Shown here in pieces: positions 58,040-64,000 of a DNA stretch of 64,000 nt. The DNA comes from Phytohabitans suffuscus (GTDB taxonomy: Bacteria > Actinomycetota > Actinomycetes > Mycobacteriales > Micromonosporaceae). The position numbers were made by a program, and so were the translations under genes. Positions within the stretch are counted from its first letter, which is position 1; the number at the start of each line of letters is the position of its first letter. The notes below the pieces were generated by a model. That model saw nothing but the letters and a program-made list of their open reading frames with translations, made no database searches and was not told where the DNA came from. The stretch spans positions 9,238,320-9,302,319 of the forward strand of contig NZ_AP022871.1 in assembly GCF_011764565.1 (NCBI RefSeq), read 5' to 3'.

Positions 58040-58536
58040 CCGGGCGGTACGCCGCCGTCGACGTGCACTACCCACCCACCGGCGGCGCCCGCGCGGCGGC
58101 CGTGGTCGCCGCCGACGAACGGTTCGCGTCCATCGTGGACGAACGCGCCCGGTGGCTGCCGGAGGTCGCCGCCTACGAGCCGGGCCGCTTCTTCACCCGC
58201 GAACTGCCCGCCGTACGCGCCGTCCTGGCCGGCCTCGACACCCTCGACCTGGTGGTCGTCGACGGCTACGTCGACCTCGACCCCACCGGCCGCCCCGGCC
58301 TCGGCGCCCACCTGCACGAGCAGACCCGGATCCCGGTGGTCGGCGTCGCGAAGACCGCCTTCCACAGCGCCACCCACGCGGTCCCGGTCCGCCGCGGCGC
58401 CGCGCTCCGCCCCCTGTACGTGACCGCCGCCGGCCTCCCGGTCGACCGCGCCGCCGCACTCGTCACCGCCATGGCCGGCCCGCACCGCATGCCCGACGCC
58501 CTGCGCCGCGTCGACACCCTCGCCCGCCACGGCTGA
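58036..58536 (+). CDS. nfi: Endonuclease V family protein
   Basis: A 166-residue endonuclease V-fold protein, expected to nick DNA (or RNA) next to deoxyinosine. Metal Asp in YAAVDVHYPPTG, second acidic motif in LVVVDGYVDLDPTGRPGLGA, and VVGVAKTAFHSATH supplying the Lys segment. It is shorter than E. coli EndoV (about 220) and the PYxP wedge is replaced by YEPGRFFTRELPAV. GTG 58036 overlaps the DinB stop. Activity is likely but the shortened form leaves some doubt. Confidence 0.83.
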   Translation: MTGRYAAVDVHYPPTGGARAAAVVAADERFASIVDERARWLPEVAAYEPGRFFTRELPAVRAVLAGLDTLDLVVVDGYVDLDPTGRPGLGAHLHEQTRIPVVGVAKTAFHSATHAVPVRRGAALRPLYVTAAGLPVDRAAALVTAMAGPHRMPDALRRVDTLARHG

Positions 58537-58587
58537 CCTTCCCCGGCAGGGTTCCGGCCGCGTGGGGTAGTCCTTCGGCCGGCTGTG

Positions 58588-58690
58588 CCCCGGTCCGCCT
58601 CACCTGCGGACCGCATGCTCCCGCGGGCACCGCTGCGGCCGGCGGCTCGCCAGGGCTCGCCGACTTCCCCGACCTCCGCTGCCAGGTCCG
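58588..58690 (+). repeat. Module E dispersed repeat
   Basis: TGCGGACCGCATGCTCCCGC, GGGCACCGCTGCGG, GGCGGCTCGCCAGG, CTCGCCGAC and CCGACCTCCGCTGCC match the inverted copy at 46861-46970 in the same order. Confidence 0.7.
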
Positions 58691-58895
58691 CGCCGGGTCG
58701 CCGGCCACGGCCCGTGCGCCGCGCGGGCGGTCGGCGTCACCGCCGGAACCACGCGGCCATCCGGCCAACGGATCGTGGACCGCGCTCGCCCCGCACGGCT
58801 CGCGGTCGCGGGCGGACGGCCGGAGACACCAGATCGCCGAGGTCGGTCTCTGCCGGTTGTCGGATAGCCGCACGGGTTCGAGGGCTCGGTGTCGG

Positions 58896-59741
58896 TGGAT
58901 CGTGGTACGGATCCGCCCCTCTGAGACTCTGCTGGCTAGTTCGAGGACTGCTGTGACCTGCGGAAACGTGGCCGGGAGAGTCGCTGACCGTGCGTATCTG
59001 GCCGCTGGGTCGCCGCGGTGGCTTGCTGTCACTGTCCCGGCGCGACTCGCGTCAGCGGGGGTCTGTGGAGTCTGGGTTGATCCCGAAGCGTCGATCACGG
59101 GAAAAGGGCCGGTCGGCGCGGTGATCGTTCGCCCGGACTCAGCGCGATCTGCCGGCAGGACATGGTTCGGGTAACCGATCACCAGTGCCAGCGCGACGCG
59201 CAGTCACCTCGGCCCCGAAGCTCTCTATGGAACTTTCGCGGTCAGGGTTGAGCGGATGGCGAGGCGGCCAAGGTAGCGCGCGGGCGCGTAGCCGCCGAAA
59301 TCGCCTGGTTTGTCTTGCCGGTCAGCTGATCGTGGACGGCGGTTGTCCCTGTGGGGGGTGGCTCGCGTCCACGATCAGCCAGAACTGATCACTCGGGCGT
59401 TGCGACGGGCGGCTTTCGGTCTGTCCTCATTGGTGGAGGCCCACGATCACCCTGACGATGGGAACAAACCAGGCGAATCCGACGTCGCCCCTCGAACGCG
59501 GGGCTTCCGGCAACAGATCGTGGTATGAAACTGCCCCCATAGGGGCGGATCCGTACCACGATCCACCGAAACCGACCCCCAGCCTCCACATCGAGGCCGA
59601 CAGACCAGCGGAAGCACAGTGGTCACTGTGGACAGATCCGGACCCTGACCCCGGAAGGTCTCTAGACGGACATTTCCACAGGTCAGGGGCCCGCCCCAAC
59701 TGGCCAGCAGAGTCCTGTCAGGACAGTTTCATACCACGTGC
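58896..59741. mobile_element. 846-bp non-coding unit with about 41-bp terminal inverted repeats
   Basis: Left end CGTGGTACGGATCCGCCCC continues to GACTCTGCTGGCTAGTT. Right end on the minus strand CGTGGTATGAAACTGTCC continues to GACTCTGCTGGCCAGTT. The ends are the split halves of module B, as in the 209-bp element at 764. Complete modules D, C and B lie inside. Non-autonomous transposition or repeated nested insertion would both explain it. Confidence 0.5.
59328..59681 (-). repeat. Inverted copy of the composite repeat at 45640-45985
   Basis: Read on the minus strand, this stretch runs D (AGAGACCTTCCGGGGTCAGG), GGTCGGTTTCGGTGGATC, B palindrome (59515-59564), GCGTTCGAGG, CGCCTGGTTTGT, GTCAGGGTGATCGTGGGCCT, GAGGACAGACCG, AAGCCGCCCGT, then C. 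The 45640 copy has the same words in the same order on the plus strand. Confidence 0.8.
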
Positions 59742-59922
59742 GGCCGCGAGCCGCGAGCCGCGAGCCGCGAGAGGCCGGAGGGCGTCGCCGCCCGCGCGCG
59801 GATCGCGTCCACGACCAGGCGCGGAACCGAGCCCCGGGCCTCGACTCCGGGAAGGTCTCGTCGAGCTTCTCGGGTGAGGGCTGAGCGGACCGCGCGCGAG
59901 GCGGCGGGCGCTGGCCTCGTCC

Positions 59923-60732
59923 CTAGACCAGTGACGAGGCGGCCGTGGCGAAGGCGTGGAACGTGGGGGTGCCGGGCGCGCGGTCGAGGACGGCGAAGAT
60001 GACGTGGTCGAAGGCGTCGACGCGGTCCAGGGCGGCCATGAACGCGGCCGCGACGGTCGACGGGGCGTTGCCGAAGACGCCGCAGCCCCACGCGCCCAGC
60101 ACCAGGCGGCGGTGGCCGTGCGCGGCGGCCACCTCGACCACGCGCAGTGCCCGGGCGCGCAGCACCGCGGGGACGGTCGGTGCCAGCTCGGGCTGGTTGG
60201 TGACGACCGCGCGGAGGTTGGGCGCCGCGGCGGTGACGAAGGCGGTCCGGTGTGGACGGTCCAGCAGGCGCAGGCCGTCGTCGCGGAAGACCGGCACGCC
60301 GGGCGAGTAGATGACGCGGTCGCTGTAGCGCGGGTCGGTGTTGGCGCGGTGGTGCAGGTAGAACGCGGGCGCCGCGCTGAGGCAGGCGTGCAGCGCGGAG
60401 GCGCGTGCGATGTCCTCCTCCTGGGCCCGGGCGCCGCTGAGGAAGCCGCCGCCGGGGTTGCGGGCCGAGGCGAACACGAGCGCGGCCGCGCCGTCGCCGA
60501 GGCGGCGGGCGGCGGCCAGTGTGGACTCGTTGCTGACCTCGACGAGGCCGCTGCCCGCGCGGCCGAAGCCGGCCGGCAGGGGCTCGCCGGGCAGGTACAG
60601 GTGGGTGCGCGCGACGGCCGCCCGGACGGCGTCGCGGATGTCGATCCATTCGCCGGACCGCGCGTGGTATCCGCCGGCCTGGGTGATCGCGACGGTGTCC
60701 GCCGCGACACCGCGCAGTCGCTGGTTGTTCAC
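59923..60732 (-). CDS. TIGR02452-type macrodomain poly(ADP-ribose) glycohydrolase-like protein
   Basis: A 269-residue protein with the bacterial PARG signature: SARNPGGGFLSGARAQEEDI combines GGG and QEE, whose second Glu is catalytic in PARGs. N-terminal VAADTVAITQAGGYH and C-terminal LVLGAWGCGVFGNAPSTVA are typical of the family. It would remove ADP-ribose polymers or units from targets. GTG 60732 overlaps the NADAR stop (GTGA), so the two are co-translated. Confidence 0.88.
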   Translation of the reverse strand: MNNQRLRGVAADTVAITQAGGYHARSGEWIDIRDAVRAAVARTHLYLPGEPLPAGFGRAGSGLVEVSNESTLAAARRLGDGAAALVFASARNPGGGFLSGARAQEEDIARASALHACLSAAPAFYLHHRANTDPRYSDRVIYSPGVPVFRDDGLRLLDRPHRTAFVTAAAPNLRAVVTNQPELAPTVPAVLRARALRVVEVAAAHGHRRLVLGAWGCGVFGNAPSTVAAAFMAALDRVDAFDHVIFAVLDRAPGTPTFHAFATAASSLV

Positions 60733-61277
60733 AGCCGCTCCCGTACTTCCATGAGGGCGAAGCCGAGCAGGTTGAGGCCGCGCCACTTCAGCGGGGACGC
60801 GACGTCGGGGTTGTTGGGGCCCATGCCGATGCCCCAGATCCGGTCGTACGGGCTGGTCTCCACGAGCACCCGGTCGCCGGTGCCGAGCAGGTACGCGCGC
60901 AGCCCCTCGTGCTGGCCGAACTTGGCGAGGTTGCCGGCGACCACGACGGCGTACCGCTCGTCGACCCACTTCTGCTCGTGGAAGTCGCGTACCTTGCGGC
61001 CGGCCGCCTTCGCCGCGGCGGGGCTCCTGGCCGCGAGCACGGCGGCGAGCGCGTCGTCGTCGCCGAAGAGGCGCGCCTTGGCGGCCATCATCCAGTGCTC
61101 GGCCGTCGCGTATGCCTGACCGTCCACAGTGAACTCGGCCGGCCACCACTGGCTCAGGCAGCCCGGACCGGCGCTGCCGCTCGCGGTGGGCCGGTGGCCC
61201 CAGAACGGGGCCAGCTTGATCTGCCTGCCGTCCAGCTCGGCGTCGCGCAGGGCGGTCAGGCGTTCCTTCGGTGTCAT
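60729..61277 (-). CDS. NADAR domain protein (YbiA/DUF1768)
   Basis: A 182-residue NADAR-fold N-glycosidase. Motifs: IKLAPFWGHRP, SQWWPAEFTVDGQAYATAEH, WMMAAKARLF (catalytic Glu in AEHWMM), HEQKWVDERYAVVVAGNLAK and YDRIWGIGMGPNNPD. Known members cleave riboflavin-pathway intermediates, and some remove ADP-ribose from guanine bases of DNA. Coupled to a PARG gene, the ADP-ribose role fits better. ATG 61277 overlaps the stop of a 42-residue ORF. Confidence 0.88.
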   Translation of the reverse strand: MTPKERLTALRDAELDGRQIKLAPFWGHRPTASGSAGPGCLSQWWPAEFTVDGQAYATAEHWMMAAKARLFGDDDALAAVLAARSPAAAKAAGRKVRDFHEQKWVDERYAVVVAGNLAKFGQHEGLRAYLLGTGDRVLVETSPYDRIWGIGMGPNNPDVASPLKWRGLNLLGFALMEVRERL

Positions 61278-61402
61278 GGCACTCCCTTCCGGAGGGCGTC
61301 GATGCGGGCGGTGGCGGCCGCGAGCCGGGCGCGGCGGTCGCTGTTGACGATGCCGACCGGCCAGGCCCGGATCCCCACATCATGCACAGCATCATGACTC
61401 AC
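61274..61402 (-). CDS. Small 42-residue ORF leading the NADAR-PARG operon
   Basis: GTG 61402 opens VSHDAVHDVGIRAWPVGIVN and continues SDRRARLAAATARIDALRKG to VP, with TGA overlapping the NADAR start (ATGA). The start codon sits inside the first operator half, so the message would be leaderless. The ending is a typical amphipathic helix. It might be a leader peptide, a small subunit, or the remnant of a longer gene. No family recognised. Confidence 0.55.
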   Translation of the reverse strand: MSHDAVHDVGIRAWPVGIVNSDRRARLAAATARIDALRKGVP

Positions 61403-61431
61403 TTTGAGTCTCTACACAACTCATCGTGAGT
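61396..61431. promoter_or_regulatory. Twin operators ACTCA-N3-TGAGT
   Basis: Two perfect dyads, GACTCA-CTT-TGAGTC (61396-61410) and ACTCA-TCG-TGAGT (61419-61431), with centres 22 bases apart, i.e. two helical turns on the same face. They lie between the NADAR-PARG operon and the divergent Nudix regulator and overlap both likely start sites. Cooperative repression of both directions by the NrtR-like protein is the simplest reading. Confidence 0.7.
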
Positions 61432-62184
61432 AGACTCTTTCGTGTGACCGTCGACAACTACCTCACCGACGAGGACCGGGGCTTTCTCGCCACCTACGAC
61501 CCGCGCGCCTTCCCGCCGGTCGCCGTCACCGTGGACCTGGTGGTCCTCACGGTGCGCGAGGGCGAGCTGTGCGCGCTGCTGATCCGCCGGGGCGAGCCGC
61601 CCCAGCGCGGGCGGTGGGCGCTGCCCGGCGGCTTCGTCGGACCGGGCGAGACCCTCGACGAGGCCGCCGCGCGGGAGCTGGCCGAGGAGACCGGGATCCG
61701 CGCCGGGGCGCATCTTGAGCAGCTCGCCACGTTCGGCGACCCGGGCCGCGACCCGCGCATGCGGGTGGTCTCGGTGGCCTACCTGGCCCTGGTGCCCGAC
61801 CTGCCGACGCCGATCGCCGGCACCGACGCCAGCGAGGCCCGGTACCGGCCCGTGTCCGACCTCGACGGCGCCGTGCTCGCCTTCGACCACGACCGGATCC
61901 TCGCCGAGGGGGTGGAGCGGGCCCGGGCCAAGCTGGAGTACACCGGGCTGGCCACGACGTTCCTGGACGAGCCGTTCACGGTCGGCGACCTGCGCCGGGT
62001 GTACGAGACGGTGTGGGGCGTGCCGCTGCACCCGGCCAACTTCCGGCGCAAGGTGCTGTCGACGCCGGGGTTCGTGGAGCCGACCGGCGAGAAGCTGGCG
62101 ACCGGGCGGGGCTGGGCCGAGCTCTACCGCCGCGGCACGACCGCCCACCTCCACCCGGCGATCCCCCGCCCGCCAGCCGCCTGA
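61426..62184 (+). CDS. Nudix-domain transcriptional regulator (NrtR-like)
   Basis: N-terminal Nudix fold (VAVTVDLVVLTVREGELCAL, RRGEPPQRGRWALPGGFV) with an intact Nudix box GPGETLDEAAARELAEETGI, so ADP-ribose or NAD-related hydrolysis remains possible. C-terminal about 80 residues are a winged helix (EPFTVGDLRRVYETVWGVPL, NFRRKVLSTPGFVEPTGE), the NrtR layout. NrtR repressors sense ADP-ribose. GTG 61426 overlaps operator 2; GTG 61444 (VTVDNYLTDEDR) is an equally good start. Divergent from NADAR-PARG. Confidence 0.85.
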   Translation: MSRLFRVTVDNYLTDEDRGFLATYDPRAFPPVAVTVDLVVLTVREGELCALLIRRGEPPQRGRWALPGGFVGPGETLDEAAARELAEETGIRAGAHLEQLATFGDPGRDPRMRVVSVAYLALVPDLPTPIAGTDASEARYRPVSDLDGAVLAFDHDRILAEGVERARAKLEYTGLATTFLDEPFTVGDLRRVYETVWGVPLHPANFRRKVLSTPGFVEPTGEKLATGRGWAELYRRGTTAHLHPAIPRPPAA

Positions 62185-62547
62185 GGCCGAGCGGCGCGCC
62201 AGGCAGCAGGCCGAGGGCAGGCCAAACGGCAGGCCGAACGGTAGGCCAAACGGCAGGCCGAACGGCGCGCTGGCGGCGGGTCACACCCGCGCCGCCCCGG
62301 CCCCAGGCCCACGCGGCCGGCAGGCGCGCGGCGTCGTGATCCGGGTCCGGGAGGCGGTACGCTGCCTGTGGCGTGTTCCCGCGCCCAACCTCCTGACCGG
62401 GTCCCCACGCGACCCGGCGGCGCGGAGGCAAAGGGGTGTCCGGCCTCGGGATGTGGTTCGGTCCGTGCCGTCCGTTCACACCCGATGGCCGCGGCGGCCG
62501 CGCGAGCGTGGGTCCGCGGTGGCGCGCGGCCACGTGAAGGACGCACG
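62185..62547. other. Non-coding stretch with short tandem repeat
   Basis: At 62205-62270, five to six units of GGCAGGCCGAACGGTAGGCC / AAACGGCAGGCCG type. The rest is GC-rich leader without recognisable gene; an open frame over it continues into the next gene but has no coding character. Confidence 0.6.
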
Positions 62548-63807
62548 ATGACCAGCGGCAAGCACCTCAAGGCGCGGATCCGCGCGCGCATGGCCAGGAC
62601 CGGCGAGCGCTACAGCACCGCCCGGCGGCACGTCGCCGGCACCGCCGAGCCGGCACCCACCGACCACGGCTGGGCGCTGCGCGGCGGCACCCACCCCGAC
62701 TCGGCCAACATCGCGAACCTGCTCGCGCACGCCGGCGTGGCGGGCCTGTCCGAGGCGATGGTCCTCGGCGCCGGCGGCGGGCTGGGCGCCGGGTACATCC
62801 TGTGGGAGTTCAGGCAGCACCGGTTCACGCACCTCACGCTCGGCTTCCGCCACCGGTGGAACTACATCGACTGGACCGCGCGCACGCTCGACCGGCTCGG
62901 CGCCACCACCCGCGTGCACGCCACGTCCGGGGTGAAGGGCGCGGCGGCCGAGCTGACCGCGCGGCTCGACGCGGGGCAGCCGGCGATCGTGTGGCCGGAC
63001 CGGCAGCTGGTCGGGTACTGGCACCTGCCGCCGCACGCCGACGGGTTCGGCGGGCACCCGGTGGTCGTGTACGCCGGCACCGGCGGCGCGGTGCGCGTGG
63101 ACGACCGCAACCTCGCTCCGCTCACCGTCGAGCGGTCCACTCTGGACCTGGCCCGGGGGCGCGTCCCCTCGTACAAGAACAGTCTGGTGGCGGTCGGGAC
63201 GGTGACCGCCCCCGCGGACCTCGCGCCGCTCGTGCGCGCGGGCATCGCCGACTGCGTGGCGCACCTGGGCGCGCGGTCGGCGTCCTTCGCGGTGCCGGCC
63301 TGGGGCAAGTGGGCGCGGCTGGTGACCGACACGCGCAACGCCAAGGGCTGGCCGCGGGTCTTCGCCGGCGGGCGCGGGCTGACCGACGCGCTGCTGTCCA
63401 TATGGGAGGGTGTCGAGCCGGTCGGCGCGAGCGGCGGGCACCTGCGCGGCCTGTACGCGGACTTCCTCGACGAGGCGGCACCGCTGGTCGGCGGGACCCG
63501 CCCGGCGGCCGAGGCGTTCCGGGAGGCGGGGCGGCGCTGGCACGACCTGGCCGAGGCGGCGCTGCCGGCGGACGTGCCGCAGTACCAGCGGCTGCGCGAG
63601 CTGATCGCCGATTTGGCCGCCGGGGTCGCGGCCGGCGACGAGGGCGCGCCGGCGCGGGCCGAGGCCGCCGGCGAGCTGTGGGCGCTGCGGGCGGACCTGT
63701 ACGAGAAACCGCCGGCCGAGCCCGACTTCACGGCGCTGGCCGGGCATCTGTCCACTGTGTACGAGGCCGAGCGGGACGCGGTCGAGGCGCTGCGCGCCGT
63801 CCGGTAG
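62548..63807 (+). CDS. BtrH N-terminal / DUF4872 domain protein
   Basis: A 419-residue protein. After a basic helix (KHLKARIRARMARTGERYST) comes a BtrH-type domain: ANIANLLAHAGVAGLSEAMV, GAGGGLGAGYILWEF, DAGQPAIVWPDRQL, GHPVVVYAGTGGAVRVDDRN. The family includes the butirosin acyl-ACP:aminoglycoside transferase, but the catalytic Cys normally near the N-terminal GxHC is absent here (THPDSANIANLL). The C-terminal DUF4872 half is helical (GASGGHLRGLYADFLDEAA). ATG 62548 has only GAAGG upstream. Function unknown. Confidence 0.75.
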   Translation: MTSGKHLKARIRARMARTGERYSTARRHVAGTAEPAPTDHGWALRGGTHPDSANIANLLAHAGVAGLSEAMVLGAGGGLGAGYILWEFRQHRFTHLTLGFRHRWNYIDWTARTLDRLGATTRVHATSGVKGAAAELTARLDAGQPAIVWPDRQLVGYWHLPPHADGFGGHPVVVYAGTGGAVRVDDRNLAPLTVERSTLDLARGRVPSYKNSLVAVGTVTAPADLAPLVRAGIADCVAHLGARSASFAVPAWGKWARLVTDTRNAKGWPRVFAGGRGLTDALLSIWEGVEPVGASGGHLRGLYADFLDEAAPLVGGTRPAAEAFREAGRRWHDLAEAALPADVPQYQRLRELIADLAAGVAAGDEGAPARAEAAGELWALRADLYEKPPAEPDFTALAGHLSTVYEAERDAVEALRAVR

Positions 63808-63818
63808 CCGCCGGCGAA

Positions 63819-63843
63819 GGGGTCGGGGCGCCACCCCGGCCCC
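63819..63843 (+). terminator. Hairpin terminator after BtrH/DUF4872 gene
   Basis: GGGGTCGGGG and CCCCGGCCCC pair with one mismatch-type position around a 5-base loop, 12 bases after the stop. No T-tract follows. Confidence 0.55.
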
Positions 63844-63915
63844 TCGTGGTCACCGCGGGCGTCGCCACACCCCCTACGGCGTCCTAGGAGGCTGGGTTGG
63901 CAGCCCCCATCCGTG

Positions 63916-63938
63916 GCGGGTGATACGGGCTCACCCGC
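63916..63938. promoter_or_regulatory. Inverted repeat GCGGGTGA-N7-TCACCCGC
   Basis: Perfect 8-base arms 21 bases before the ATG at 63960; candidate operator for the last gene. Confidence 0.45.
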
Positions 63939-63959
63939 ATCGCCGGGACGTTTGGGCGC

Positions 63960-64000
63960 ATGGAGCTGGCATTCATCCACAAGGTCGCCGAGTGGACCGG
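63960..64000 (+). CDS. Start of an unidentified gene (3' truncated)
   Basis: ATG 63960 opens MELAFIHKVAEWTG and runs to the window edge. Too short to assign. It follows a hairpin terminator and an operator-like inverted repeat, which fits a new transcription unit. Confidence 0.4.
   Translation, partial: MELAFIHKVAEWT

Larger units (their letters stand above)
58537..59922. other. Repeat desert between EndoV and PARG genes
   Basis: About 1.4 kb without a gene. Holds module E (58588-58690), an 846-bp unit bounded by split module B ends (58896-59741) with inner D (59210), spacer, C (59328), inverted spacer, B (59515) and inverted D (59634), and a GCCGCGAGCC microrepeat at about 59742-59768. Confidence 0.75.

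Noticed and set aside
59729..60649. Other minus-strand frames over the PARG gene
   Set aside because: Arg/Pro-rich shadows; the PARG frame carries the conserved GGG/QEE motif.

Overview
The window is high-GC DNA typical of an actinomycete. Leaderless or GTG starts, GTGA/ATGA gene overlaps, secreted plant-polysaccharide enzymes and the frequent word TCCACTGTGGA point to Micromonosporaceae (Phytohabitans, Dactylosporangium or a relative). That placement is inferred; there is no rRNA in the window. I see no tRNA, rRNA, CRISPR array or prophage.

Layout: (1) 1-9.1 kb holds a truncated GNAT, then a carbohydrate region with a secreted GH43 arabinanase, an App1-type phosphatase, a secreted WbsX/GH99-like protein and a GH13 amylase with two CBM20 domains. 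(2) 9.1-10.8 kb holds a LytR_C protein and an ArsR-SRPBCC pair with its own operator. (3) 10.8-19.8 kb is a leftward operon of the Nit1C (nitrilase / nitrogen-starvation) type: flavoprotein, amidohydrolase, Sll0783-type protein, radical SAM protein, GNAT-AIR synthase fusion, nitrilase, a second nitrilase homologue lacking the catalytic Cys, and a glycosyltransferase. (4) 19.9-26 kb holds a gamma-glutamylcyclotransferase-like protein, a LacI regulator divergent from a secreted CE1 esterase with CBM2, a broken membrane protein and a secreted I36 inhibitor. (5) 26-45.4 kb is a catabolic island around a GntR/FCD regulator: sugar-type ABC importer without ATPase, two Ldh_2 dehydrogenases, two HpcH aldolases, two RraA-like proteins, a split TPP decarboxylase, alpha-hydroxy-acid oxidase, ADH, ALDH, AKR, C-C hydrolase-like protein, DUF3500 and an MFS transporter. 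(6) 45.4-59.9 kb alternates repeat-filled deserts with an IS4 element, two DinB proteins, a DivIVA-like protein, a Tat amidase with a small partner, MarR-phosphoketolase, a DUF4190/septum-formation protein and endonuclease V. (7) 59.9-64 kb holds a macrodomain PARG, a NADAR protein and a 42-residue ORF, divergent from a Nudix/NrtR-like regulator across twin operators, then a BtrH/DUF4872 protein and the start of one more gene.

The catabolic island reads as hydroxy acid to keto acid to aldol cleavage or decarboxylation to aldehyde, then oxidation or reduction. The NADAR-PARG-Nudix block reads as an ADP-ribose/NAD-related unit. The Nit1C block probably handles nitrile- or cyanide-derived nitrogen.

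Two genome-wide features stand out. Nine reading-frame breaks are each repaired by adding a single G or C to a short homopolymer, so most are probably sequencing errors. The gene-free stretches are built from recurring repeat modules (called A to E here) in both orientations, including one roughly 350-bp composite present as two inverted copies 13 kb apart. Tandem repeats have also expanded in frame inside at least four genes.
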